Source of the DNA: Candidatus Latescibacterota bacterium
GTDB taxonomy: Bacteria; Latescibacterota; UBA2968
Length of the DNA: 64,000 bases
NCBI GenBank assembly: GCA_022823725.1
Contig: JAJEHL010000026.1
Span: 1-64,000 of the forward strand
Direction of reading: 5' to 3'
Position 1 is the stretch's first letter; each line of letters starts with the position of its first letter. Made by a program: the position numbers and the translations under genes. Under the pieces are notes generated by a model that had not been told where the DNA came from, ran no database searches, and worked only from the letters and a program-made list of their open reading frames with translations. This document shows positions 8,312 through 16,306 of this stretch, one piece after another.

Positions 8312-9871
8312 TCACTTCCCTCCTACCCACAATCCCACAACACACGGCTGATCTTTATCCTCAAACGGATTGATTAAATCGGTATTAAACCCGCCCCAAT
8401 CACTCGATTTTTTCATCTTACTACTACTCCGTTCACCCGTCAAAATCGCCATCCAATCCACAGCGATTTGCGTATCCCCACCCACGACAGACAAATCGAT
8501 ACGCGTATCCCCGCCCTCGGGCAAATACACCAGATACGCATCTCCCGCCTGCGCCAGACAAAGACCCCGCTCTACATATTCATTATCCCCAACCATCTGA
8601 TTAAACGGAAGCCCCTCCAAAAAATCCCGCAACTCTCGATACCTCATCCAACTCGCTGGCACCGGCTCAAACTTAATCAAATCCCACGACGTATTATCGT
8701 AATAATAACACGGATACGCGCCCGCCGCGTAAATCGCCCACGTCCACTTCAGAATATCATCCCATTCGGCAGTCGTGCGCCCGCGATACGTCTTGAGCTG
8801 TTCCTCGGCAAGCTCATACCCGTATTCCACATTCACATACGGCGTACCCGAATTGCGCATCCTGCGAATCGCCTCTCGATTATAGCGCGCAGCATCGGAC
8901 AAATGCACCTGATCCGTCACAAAATCCGACTGGCGATCCGGTTCAGACAGCGTACCCGCGTTTCGGATCTCAACATCGTGTACCGTCAGCAAATGCCCAT
9001 ACGCATCCGCCTTGCGAATAATATCCATACGATCCAGAACATAATCGTGATCACCCATCTCTCGATACAGATTCTTACTCTCCTTGCCCACATCCCAGAT
9101 CACATTCCCAAAAGCCTGGTACCGCGCAACCGCATAGCGCCAGAACCGATCATCTGCCTCTGTCTCGCGCGCCGGCCAATTCACCTGCTTATTTTGCACC
9201 TGCAACATCAGATGAACTGCAATCCCCTTCCCGTGTAAATAGTGCATCAAGCGATCAAAATCGCGAAAAAAATCGATATTCATCCGCTCGTGATCCGGCG
9301 CATCATTCGCACCCTCAAACAAATACATCTCCGGCGGCCCAAAAATATATTCGGGCAACACAGGGCGCGTATCGTCATTCGGACGCGAACCAAAACCCGT
9401 GTGGGCGTACAAATTCATCACAAAACAATTGAACCCCCGACTCGCAACCAGATCGACATGCCGATAACACCGCTCCGCATCTGCCTGGTGATAACTAAAC
9501 AGCCAATCGCACTCAAAACCCAAATATAAAAACGGCGTACCATCAGACCATGCAAACCGCTGTGGGTACTCCGGATCAATACCCACCAGACCATGCACAT
9601 CAGCGTTCTCATTCCCTACGCACTGCAACTGCCACTCAGCCCCATCCAGATCTGAATGCCCAGACCGCGAACACCCCGTCCAAACACCTTCTACACCCGG
9701 ACTAAACCGCACAACCCACTTATCCCCATCAAAAAAACCGGGCAAATCTTCAACCACCTCGCCCAGTTCGTGTGTAAAAGTTGCCGTCACCTCCACCGCA
9801 AACGGATTTCTATCACCCACATCTGCATACAACTCAAAATCGCACACCGCATATTGTTGCACTTCTAACAT
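8312..9871 (-). CDS. Putative glycoside hydrolase (DUF5060/DUF4038-like)
   Basis: A 519-residue protein. Residues 1-90 form a beta-rich N-terminal domain (AVEVTATFTHELG, WVVRFSPGVEGVWTG) typical of DUF5060. A TIM-barrel-like section follows (RFAWSDGTPFLYLGFECDWLF, GFNCFVMNLYAH, GKGIAVHLMLQVQNK, GNVIWDVGKESKN, YVNVEYGYE), resembling DUF4038 and apiosidase-type enzymes. Acidic residues in WDVGKE and NVEYGYE could be the catalytic pair. No signal peptide is seen, so it may work in the cytoplasm. A small C-terminal beta domain ends the protein. Family assignment is by motif impression only. Confidence 0.65.
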   Translation of the reverse strand: MLEVQQYAVCDFELYADVGDRNPFAVEVTATFTHELGEVVEDLPGFFDGDKWVVRFSPGVEGVWTGCSRSGHSDLDGAEWQLQCVGNENADVHGLVGIDPEYPQRFAWSDGTPFLYLGFECDWLFSYHQADAERCYRHVDLVASRGFNCFVMNLYAHTGFGSRPNDDTRPVLPEYIFGPPEMYLFEGANDAPDHERMNIDFFRDFDRLMHYLHGKGIAVHLMLQVQNKQVNWPARETEADDRFWRYAVARYQAFGNVIWDVGKESKNLYREMGDHDYVLDRMDIIRKADAYGHLLTVHDVEIRNAGTLSEPDRQSDFVTDQVHLSDAARYNREAIRRMRNSGTPYVNVEYGYELAEEQLKTYRGRTTAEWDDILKWTWAIYAAGAYPCYYYDNTSWDLIKFEPVPASWMRYRELRDFLEGLPFNQMVGDNEYVERGLCLAQAGDAYLVYLPEGGDTRIDLSVVGGDTQIAVDWMAILTGERSSSKMKKSSDWGGFNTDLINPFEDKDQPCVVGLWVGGK

Positions 9872-9926
9872 CGGTCAAATCCTTTCTATTCTGTATAGAT
9901 GTTACGTGATGCGTGACTTTAAAGAC

Positions 9927-9946
9927 GGGCGAGGCATGCCTCGCCC
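9927..9946 (+). repeat. Repeat B palindrome
   Basis: A perfect copy of GGGCGAGGCATGCCTCGCCC, flanked by GAC on the left and CTAC on the right, between the glycosidase start and the small membrane peptide. Confidence 0.85.
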
Positions 9947-9984
9947 CTACAATGAATAGCTGACCATTGCTGCTGATTTTTGCA

Positions 9985-10077
9985 TTATTTATACGACCTG
10001 ATCACATAATACAACAACACACCCAGCACAATAACCACAACCCCCACCCAGATCAGTGCCCAAAATCGAACATCCAT
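9985..10077 (-). CDS. 30-residue single-span membrane peptide
   Basis: A short frame starting ATG 10077 encodes 30 residues: a charged start (MDVR), a strongly hydrophobic stretch from about residue 5 to 25 (WALIWVGVVVIVLGVLL), and a basic end (RSYK). A strong ribosome-binding site, GGAGGA, lies about 7 bp upstream. It begins 18 bp after the stop of the PhyH gene on the same strand, so it should be on that transcript. I know no family for it. The hydrophobic profile plus a good RBS argue that it is translated. Confidence 0.6.
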   Translation of the reverse strand: MDVRFWALIWVGVVVIVLGVLLYYVIRSYK

Positions 10078-10095
10078 CTGGTAGTCCTCCGCCTG

Positions 10096-10905
10096 CTATT
10101 CCCCGTCCTCAATCGACACATCCCGCACATCATCTGTCCAATCGACCCAGATATCATCTCCCGGGGGTTCTTCCTGAAGCTGGGGCATATCGTTCAGCTT
10201 AAAATCGTACAACACCGCCTTTCGGATCTGCCGCGAATAATTGGCCGACGCCATATGCCCGATGCGGTGGTGCCAAAAAACAATATCGCCGGGTTCGCCA
10301 TGCGTCTGATATGAATTCTCGTCACAAGATTGAAACTGTTCTCTATGCCCCTCCAACCGGGGCAGTGGCTCCTTGAGATAGCGCGTCTGGTAATCGAAAA
10401 AAAACGTGCGATGGCTCCTGGGCCACACCGTAAAACCGCCGCCATCCTCGGGCACATGATCGATATAGCCCACCACTGCAAAATTGAATGCATGGGCATC
10501 CACATGCAAATGACGCGGTTGGCGCTCCACATCGCCATAGGGCAACGTGCAATAAATACCGCGCACACCCGTAGGCTCGGGAAAATTCCCCTTGCCCAGC
10601 ATCTGCTCCGCAGCACCCCACACAACCGGATTTTTTGCCAGCAACTCAACCATCCAGGGTTCTCTGCCCACCTTGCGGTATTGCCAGCGATAACCGCGCT
10701 TGTAATTGCTCTTATCCAGAGACTCCTCCTCCGGCTTAATGGGACCCACCCACGAATCCGGATCGTCTTTCTTCAGACTCGGCGGCGGATCGTCCCACAG
10801 GCGTTCGCGCGCACGCGCGCACAACTCCGGGTCCAGAGCCCCCTTCTTCACCAGATAGCCCTCGCGTTTAAAAAAACGGATCTCGTCTTCCGTAAGCACA
10901 GGCAT
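10096..10905 (-). CDS. Phytanoyl-CoA dioxygenase (PhyH) family protein
   Basis: A 269-residue Fe(II)/2-oxoglutarate oxygenase of the PhyH family. Unlike the pair at 4.8-6.6 kb it keeps a clear HxD (HLHVDAH). The distal His lies in HHRIGHMAS and the 2-oxoglutarate Arg probably in QIRKAVLYDF. The start (TEDEIRFFKREGYLVKKGAL) is typical and AGGAGAG precedes ATG 10905. Its transcript probably continues into the 30-residue membrane peptide. The substrate cannot be told. Confidence 0.85.
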   Translation of the reverse strand: MPVLTEDEIRFFKREGYLVKKGALDPELCARARERLWDDPPPSLKKDDPDSWVGPIKPEEESLDKSNYKRGYRWQYRKVGREPWMVELLAKNPVVWGAAEQMLGKGNFPEPTGVRGIYCTLPYGDVERQPRHLHVDAHAFNFAVVGYIDHVPEDGGGFTVWPRSHRTFFFDYQTRYLKEPLPRLEGHREQFQSCDENSYQTHGEPGDIVFWHHRIGHMASANYSRQIRKAVLYDFKLNDMPQLQEEPPGDDIWVDWTDDVRDVSIEDGE

Positions 10906-11011
10906 GACTCTCTCCTCTTTTATAAGAGTTGATACTGTATTAATCCAATTATAGGCACTTACGCATCGTCAATAAAGTATAAAGTGAAGTGATAAAATAA
11001 AAAACCCGGTC

Positions 11012-11377
11012 TTAAAAAGATACGCCCTCCTCATCTTCCCGCTGATACGACGCCGTAATCTCGTGATCGATACCACCGCGAATATTGAAACGGCTGATCA
11101 CCTCCATCTCGACCGGATCGCACAGCGTCACCAGATCGTTCAAAATCTGATTCGTCACAGGCTCCATATAAATCCCCTGATCTCGGAACGACCAGAAATA
11201 GTGCTTCAGCGACCGCAACTCCACGCACCGCGGACCCGGAACATACCAGATCACAATCGTCGCAAAATCCGGTTGCCCCGTCTTGGGACACAGCGACGTA
11301 AACTCCGGAAACGTAAACTCAATCGTATAACGCCGTTCCGGATTCGGATTATCAAACGCCTCTAACAGTGAACTCAT
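11012..11377 (-). CDS. queF: NADPH-dependent preQ0 reductase QueF (catalytic copy)
   Basis: A 121-residue tunnel-fold protein with the QueF active site: FTSLCPKTGQPDF holds the nucleophilic Cys 30 and the acid Asp 37. ELRSLKHYFWSFRDQG matches the family's NADPH/substrate motif. It reduces preQ0 to preQ1 in queuosine synthesis. Its ATG overlaps the stop of the upstream QueF-like gene (ATGA), so the two are translationally coupled. No other queuosine genes lie in this window. Confidence 0.9.
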   Translation of the reverse strand: MSSLLEAFDNPNPERRYTIEFTFPEFTSLCPKTGQPDFATIVIWYVPGPRCVELRSLKHYFWSFRDQGIYMEPVTNQILNDLVTLCDPVEMEVISRFNIRGGIDHEITASYQREDEEGVSF

Positions 11378-11718
11378 ACCTCATCCTCGCGCTCATACAT
11401 CACAGACACCCGCGTCACAATCCCCCCCCGCACCGTAAAATCACCCGTCACATCCAACGACAGTGGATCGCAAGCCGCTACAAAATCATCCACAATTTCA
11501 TTAACCACACCCTCGTAAAACACCTTCTCGTCCCGAAACGACCCCAAATACCGCTTCAACGACATCTGCTCCACACACACCTCTCCCGGCACATAAGAAA
11601 TCGAAATTGTCGCAAAAATCGGCTGCCCCGTCACCGCGTACAGCGCCGTAAACTCCGACGACTCAAATTCAATCGTATAAGCCCGCTCGCGCTCGGGATT
11701 GTCAACGCACGTTAGCAT
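11374..11718 (-). CDS. QueF-like paralog lacking catalytic Cys and Asp
   Basis: A 114-residue homolog of the adjacent QueF, aligning along its length (YTIEF, FTALYAVTGQPIFATI, CVEQMSLKRYLGSFRDEK, FTVRGGIVTRV). The catalytic Cys is Tyr 27 and the catalytic Asp is Ile 34, so it should not form the thioimide. It retains the structural motif around SLKRY. In bimodular QueF enzymes one of two fused domains is likewise inactive. Here an active and an inactive domain are separate, overlapping genes, suggesting a hetero-oligomer. Start ATG 11718 lies 4 bp after the stop of the upstream gene. Confidence 0.8.
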   Translation of the reverse strand: MLTCVDNPERERAYTIEFESSEFTALYAVTGQPIFATISISYVPGEVCVEQMSLKRYLGSFRDEKVFYEGVVNEIVDDFVAACDPLSLDVTGDFTVRGGIVTRVSVMYEREDEV

Positions 11719-11722
11719 AATA

Positions 11723-12889
11723 TCACTCAAACGGCACCACACTCGCGCCCACCGGATCGGGATTCGTGGGCCGAATTGGCATCTCCTCATAAGAGCGATA
11801 AGCCACATCCAAATGCGGCGTCTCAACCCGCCTGTACCCCTCATACCGCGAATTGATCAACGCCTCCAGCGCACCGGAAATCAGCAACGTGCGCTCAACC
11901 GGATACTGCGGTCGCCCCGTCAAAAACATCTGCTGAATATTCAAACTCAAATAACTGAAATGCGCGTGCGGATTATCCGGCAACAACACGCGCATATTAT
12001 CCACCTCTCCCCCGCGCCGCGCCGCAAAACCCCACCCCCGCGTGTACCCATTCAACATAAACGTCGCCGCCCTCAACCCATCTGCATACTCTATCAAAAA
12101 AACAGCCGGATTCTCGCAATGCTCGCGCACATCGCCATCCTCCTTCGCCTCAATATGCGCCACCGCCGCCGCGTACAAATCGCGATCCCACGCATCCGAC
12201 GCCCAAACATCATCCCCCTCCAAACACTGCACCGCCACAATCCCCGTCTCTCCACCTGTGCGGCGCTCAACCATACACTGCAGCGTCTCCAGCGCGTGAA
12301 ACCCGTAAGAATCAAGCCCACCAAAAGCCACCGACATCGCCGTCTCAATCTCCGTATCCAAACCGTACTCAAGCCACGGCTTGCGCCATGCAAGCGGCAG
12401 AGACGACCCCGCCATAAACGGCACCTCCAGCTCGCGCGCGCGATCGCACATCCACTTTGCATCGTGCCAATTATACGAAAGATGCTTATCGCTAAACACC
12501 GGCACAGACCGCCCCGACGAAGCGAACACCCCGCAAATCTGCTCAAAAAAATACTTGCGAGGATACATATGTTGCTCCTTCTCATTCCAGGGATAATCGC
12601 CGTGCTCGCCAATCAGCAACACACCATCCACCGCCAACTCATCACCGCCCAGAGTCAAAGCCTGGTTAATACTCCCGTACATCGGCACGCCGTATTCCTC
12701 TGCAATCGCGCACCCGATATCATCTCTAAAATGCACCTGGTCCAGATACATCGACACCACATCTACCTCTGGTGGAAGCAACCCGTCATCTGTTGGAAAC
12801 CCCTTCAAAAACTTCGTCACAATCACATCGGCGTGTGACCGCGGAAAATACGACGTAATCACCGCTGCAATTTTCTTTCGATCAGCCAT
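11723..12889 (-). CDS. Uncharacterised protein upstream of the QueF pair
   Basis: A 388-residue soluble protein I do not recognise with confidence. It begins KKIAAVITSYFPRSHADVI and has conserved-looking blocks GVLLIGEHGDYPWNEKEQHMYPR, PVFSDKHLSYNW and PFMAGSSLPLAWRKP. The C-terminal half ends with PERTL-like helices resembling Gfo/Idh accessory regions, but no glycine-rich dinucleotide loop is visible. AGGAGG precedes ATG 12889. It is the first gene of the operon with the two QueF genes. Related proteins may be annotated as oxidoreductase-like; I would not assign a reaction. Confidence 0.6.
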   Translation of the reverse strand: MADRKKIAAVITSYFPRSHADVIVTKFLKGFPTDDGLLPPEVDVVSMYLDQVHFRDDIGCAIAEEYGVPMYGSINQALTLGGDELAVDGVLLIGEHGDYPWNEKEQHMYPRKYFFEQICGVFASSGRSVPVFSDKHLSYNWHDAKWMCDRARELEVPFMAGSSLPLAWRKPWLEYGLDTEIETAMSVAFGGLDSYGFHALETLQCMVERRTGGETGIVAVQCLEGDDVWASDAWDRDLYAAAVAHIEAKEDGDVREHCENPAVFLIEYADGLRAATFMLNGYTRGWGFAARRGGEVDNMRVLLPDNPHAHFSYLSLNIQQMFLTGRPQYPVERTLLISGALEALINSRYEGYRRVETPHLDVAYRSYEEMPIRPTNPDPVGASVVPFE

Positions 12890-12956
12890 GGCTTTCTCCT
12901 CCTGTCTCGTTGTTTAATGGTAAATTATATCACAAGGAGCATAACGACAATAAAAA

Positions 12957-13062
12957 AAACCTTCTGGATCGCGGCTTACAGCCTGCCGCGATGACAAAGG
13001 CATAGGAGCCTGCCCCGTAATGCTTTTATACGGGGTCACGCCTGCATGCTTTAAGCAGGCGT
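12957..13062 (+). repeat. Repeat A followed by two repeat D stem-loops
   Basis: Repeat A spans 12957-12995. Next come CCCCGTA/TACGGGG (13013-13035) and ACGCCTGC/GCAGGCGT (13038-13062). The array fills the space between divergent operons. Confidence 0.8.
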
Positions 13063-13122
13063 CCAGAATGGGGGGAACTAACCACTAATCGTTAAATATT
13101 CTTACATCCTCACACCCAAAAT

Positions 13123-13150
13123 TTGGTATCTTAAACACCTGAAATATAAC
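13123..13150 (+). promoter_or_regulatory. Candidate sigma-70-type promoter for cysC
   Basis: TTGGTA (13123-13128) and TATAAC (13145-13150) are separated by 16 bp and lie 26 bp before the cysC start. Supported by motif match only. Confidence 0.4.
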
Positions 13151-13175
13151 CCTAACCCTTACCAGGAGGAATATC

Positions 13176-13781
13176 TTGACCGAAGTCAAAGCCACCAACA
13201 TCGTCTGGCACGAAGGCCAGGTCGCGCGCAAACAGCGCGAAGACCTGCTCGAACAAAAAGGCGCACTCATCTGGCTCACCGGACTGCCCAGCGCGGGCAA
13301 AAGCACCATCGCATTCACCACAGAACACGCCCTGATCGAACGCGGACGCATGGCCTATGTACTCGACGGCGACAACATCCGCCACGGCCTGAACAAAAAT
13401 CTCGGATTCTCAGCCGAAGACCGCGCCGAAAACATCCGCCGCATCGGCGAAGTCGGCAAACTCTTTGCCGACGCTGGCATCATCACCCTATCCAGCTTTG
13501 TAAGCCCCTATCGCACCGACCGCGACAGCGTGCGCGAACTCATGGAAAACAAAGACTTCATCGAAGTATTCATCAACACCCCGCTCGACGTATGTGAAGA
13601 ACGCGACCCAAAGGGCCTGTACAAAAAAGCGCGCACAGGTGAAATACCCAACTTCACCGGCATCTCTGACCCCTATGAACCGCCCGAAAATCCCGAACTC
13701 GTCATACACACCGTTGACAGCACCCCACAAGAGGCCGCATTGCAAATCATCGCCCTGCTCGAAACGCATGGAAACATATAG
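13176..13781 (+). CDS. cysC: Adenylyl-sulfate kinase CysC
   Basis: A 201-residue APS kinase. The Walker A loop is GLPSAGKST (36-44). YVLDGDNIRHGLNKNLGFS, the DRAENIRRIGEV block and SPYRTDRDSVR follow as in CysC, and the C-terminal KARTGEIPNFTGISDPYEPP is the family signature. It phosphorylates adenylyl sulfate to PAPS. It starts at TTG 13176, 7 bp after AGGAGGA. No ATP sulfurylase gene is nearby, so it may serve sulfation or assimilation with partners elsewhere. The next gene begins 2 bp after its stop. Confidence 0.92.
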   Translation: MTEVKATNIVWHEGQVARKQREDLLEQKGALIWLTGLPSAGKSTIAFTTEHALIERGRMAYVLDGDNIRHGLNKNLGFSAEDRAENIRRIGEVGKLFADAGIITLSSFVSPYRTDRDSVRELMENKDFIEVFINTPLDVCEERDPKGLYKKARTGEIPNFTGISDPYEPPENPELVIHTVDSTPQEAALQIIALLETHGNI

Positions 13782-13783
13782 AC

Positions 13784-14443
13784 ATGCCCATCATCGACCT
13801 CACCATGCCCATTGCCGACCACTTTCGCTGGCCCGTTGAACGCAGCCTCAATAGCAGTTTTGAAACCGGCGACATGGCGCAAGTGACCCACATGGGATGG
13901 GCTGTCCACGGATTCACGCACGTCGATGCGCCGTGCCACATGTTCCCGGAAGGACCCACCACCAGCGACACCAAACTCGACCAAATCGTGGGACAGGCCG
14001 CAGTCGTCGATCTCTCGGGCATCGCGCCGGAAACGCCGATAACCGAAAAACAAATCCGCACAGCTGGACAGCACATACAGTCTGGGGACATCGTCGTCAT
14101 GAAAACGCAGTGGGACGAAGTAGAATCGCATCAAACCCCCGAATTCTGGACCCGCGCACCCTACATGTCGCGCCCTGCCGCAAAGTGGCTGCGCGCACAA
14201 AACATCCGCGCCATCGCATTTGACTTTCCGCAAGACTATCCCATCCGCCAGTTGCTCAGTGGACAGAGAGCACCCCTCTCCGAATTCGTAACCCACGACA
14301 TACTCTTGCGCGAAGGCATCATCCTCATCGAATACATCTGCAACACAGGCATGATAACGACAGACCGCGTGGAATTTTTCGCCCTACCCTTAAAAATCCC
14401 CGAAGCCGACGGCGCACCGGCTCGCGTCATCGCAATACCATAA
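13784..14443 (+). CDS. Cyclase-family metal hydrolase (kynurenine formamidase-like)
   Basis: A 219-residue protein of the cyclase family (PF04199 type). The metal-binding signature HGFTHVDAPCH spans residues 42-52, and the start DLTMPIADHF is typical. Members hydrolyse amides or cyclic substrates, including N-formylkynurenine. The gene is tightly spaced after cysC (2 bp) and 16 bp before the broken dehydrogenase gene. The substrate is unknown. Confidence 0.85.
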   Translation: MPIIDLTMPIADHFRWPVERSLNSSFETGDMAQVTHMGWAVHGFTHVDAPCHMFPEGPTTSDTKLDQIVGQAAVVDLSGIAPETPITEKQIRTAGQHIQSGDIVVMKTQWDEVESHQTPEFWTRAPYMSRPAAKWLRAQNIRAIAFDFPQDYPIRQLLSGQRAPLSEFVTHDILLREGIILIEYICNTGMITTDRVEFFALPLKIPEADGAPARVIAIP

Positions 14444-14459
14444 CCCCCGGAAAATCACC

Positions 14460-15826
14460 ATGATCTACCACCAACTCTTCGCCCAAATTGACCGCACCGT
14501 ACGCGTTGGCGTCATCGGCACCGGACACTACGCCACAGCCCTCGTCACCCAATCGCGCGTCGTCGATCAACTCCACGTCCCCGTCGTCTGCGACACAAAC
14601 CCAGACGCAGCCCAAAATGCATATCATCACGCCGGTCTCGACTCCGACAAAACCATCATAGCCGACACCACCCAACAAGCTGCCGAAGCCATAGAACACG
14701 GCAAACACGTCATCCTCACCGACGCCATGCAAATGATGGACCTGCCCCTCGACGTCATCGTAGAATCCACGGGCGTCCCCAGCGCAGGCGCAAAACACGG
14801 CATAGAAGCCATCCGACACGGCAAACACGTCGCCATGGTATCCAAAGAAACCGACGTCACCGTCGGACCCATCCTCAAACACCACGCAGACAAAGCCGGA
14901 CTCGTCTATACCGCAGTTGACGGCGACCAGCACGGCCTGCTCATGGGCCTCGTACAATGGGCGCGCAGCCTGGGCCTCGCCTCGAAGTACTCTGCGGAGG
15001 CAAATCCCTCGACTCCGACCGCGTTTACGACCCGCAAACCAACGCCATCGTCTGGTCCAAAGGCAAAATCCAGATCCCCGACGAACAGATATTCTCCACC
15101 CAAAATCCCTCGGCCTACATCGCACAACGCCGTCAAATCATGGGCGAACTCGGCGCCATTGCCGGTTACGACGTCACCGAACTCACCATCGCCGCCAATG
15201 CCACCGGTCTCATCCCCGACACAGACACCCTGCACACACCCGTAATCCGCACCGTTGAAATACCCGAAGTCCTCGCACCCAAAGAAGACGGCGGCATCTT
15301 ATCCCATCGCGGCGTCATCGACTGCGTCTCCTGCCTGCGCCAGGCAAACGAACCCGGCCTCGGCGGCGGCGTCTTCATCGTCATCGCCTGTGAAAACGCC
15401 TACTCCCGCCACATCCTCACCACCAAAGGACTCATCCCCAACAAAAAAGGCACCACAGCCCTCATCTACCGACCCTATCACCTCTGCGGCGTTGAAACAC
15501 CCATCACAACACTCGTCGCTGGCCTCTTAAACCTGCCCACGGGCACCACCGACTACCGCCCATCCTTCGACGTTGTGGGCCGCGCAAAAGAACCCCTCAA
15601 AGCCGGCGACCAGATCGGCAACGACCACAGCAAAAACATCGAATACCTCATGCGCCCCGCGCTACCCGTCGCGCCCGACAACCCCCTCCCCTTTCACATG
15701 GCCAACGGCAATACCCTCAGCCAGGACATCCCCGCTGGCACCTTCATCACAGCAAGCGCGATACAACCCAAAGACAACGACCCCCTCTGGACAATACGCA
15801 AAGAACAGGACGCGCATTTTTTATAA
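14460..15826 (+). pseudogene. Gfo/Idh-type dehydrogenase with SAF-like C-terminus, frameshifted
   Basis: Two frames together encode one protein. The first (from ATG 14460) starts RVGVIGTGHYATALVT, a Rossmann NAD(P) loop, and runs through IVESTGVPSAG and HVAMVSKETDV. The second continues from about 14985 with VLCGGKSLDSDRVYD and ends near 15826 with a domain (DQIGNDHSK, SQDIPAGTFITASAI) resembling SAF-domain homoserine dehydrogenase-like proteins. The break is a tandem CCTCG duplication at 14975-14984. Deleting one copy restores LGLEVLCGGKS and a single frame of about 453 codons. It is either a recent inactivating mutation or a sequence error. Confidence 0.8.
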
Positions 15827-15831
15827 AACAC

Positions 15832-15895
15832 GTAGGGACAGGTTGAACTGGCCTTAGAAGCGGCCAGTTGTACCCCGCTCAAAACCTGCCCCTAC
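15832..15895. repeat. Long imperfect inverted repeat
   Basis: Outer arms GTAGGGACAGGTT (15832-15844) and AACCTGCCCCTAC (15883-15895) enclose perfect inner arms AACTGGCC (15846-15853) and GGCCAGTT (15862-15869). It could act as a transcription end for the upstream operon, although no T-run follows. The arms resemble parts of the other intergenic stem-loops. Confidence 0.65.
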
Positions 15896-15912
15896 TGTCG
15901 CAAAACGCGACA
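15896..15912. promoter_or_regulatory. Candidate activator-binding inverted repeat
   Basis: TGTCGCAAAACGCGACA is a perfect 6+6 inverted repeat. It matches the form TGTCGC-N5-GCRACA, shared with the site at 16033-16049, and lies about 220 bp upstream of the sigma-54 promoter at 16125. This fits an upstream activating site for an enhancer-binding protein. Confidence 0.55.
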
Positions 15913-16032
15913 TTTGTTTCAATTTGCGACAAACCCTCTATATCCTACCTCCAATTTTCCCATAAATCTTCTATAAACAAACGTTTGGCGCATCTCTAAC
16001 TCACAGGATATGCGTTTCCCTGTGGTTTACAA

Positions 16033-16049
16033 TGTCGCTTTCTGCAACA
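16033..16049. promoter_or_regulatory. Candidate activator-binding inverted repeat
   Basis: TGTCGCTTTCTGCAACA repeats the TGTCGC-N5-GCRACA form of the site at 15896. It is about 85 bp upstream of the sigma-54 promoter, a normal distance for an enhancer-binding protein site. Confidence 0.55.
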
Positions 16050-16124
16050 CTCCAAAAATCTGCGAATCACCTTCTTATGCTCTAACGCCTTCATATTCAA
16101 AGAATTAGCTCATTTATCACAAAC

Positions 16125-16140
16125 TGGCACGACTTTTGCA
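16125..16140 (+). promoter_or_regulatory. Sigma-54 promoter of the histidine kinase operon
   Basis: TGGCAC (16125-16130), 5 bp, then TTGCA (16136-16140) matches the -24/-12 consensus exactly. Transcription would start near 16152, which excludes start codons upstream of that point and supports ATG 16307 for the kinase. Confidence 0.8.
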
Positions 16141-16225
16141 TACATTTGCAATAGTTTTTGCATACATTTGCATCTGGTTTTTGTATATATTTGCATACAT
16201 TTGCATACATATCAAAGTGCCGAAG
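16135..16225 (+). repeat. Tandem TTTGCATACA elements in the kinase leader
   Basis: TTTGCATACA and close variants (TTTGCAATAG, TTTGTATATA) occur about six times between the -12 box and 16220. The AT-rich array lies in the early transcribed region and may bind a regulator or be a slippage product. Confidence 0.6.
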
Positions 16226-16306
16226 CCCGCATATACTGAGCAAAAAACAGGCAGCATATCGGCACTCCTGCACGATCCCCTTTCCGAAAAAAAGGATGTC
16301 AATACC

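Noticed and set aside
16136-16306. An N-terminal extension of the large kinase that reads like a membrane segment.
   Set aside because: It begins inside the -12 box of the sigma-54 promoter and is encoded by the AT-rich tandem elements, so it cannot be translated from that transcript. The start at ATG 16307 fits the receiver domain.
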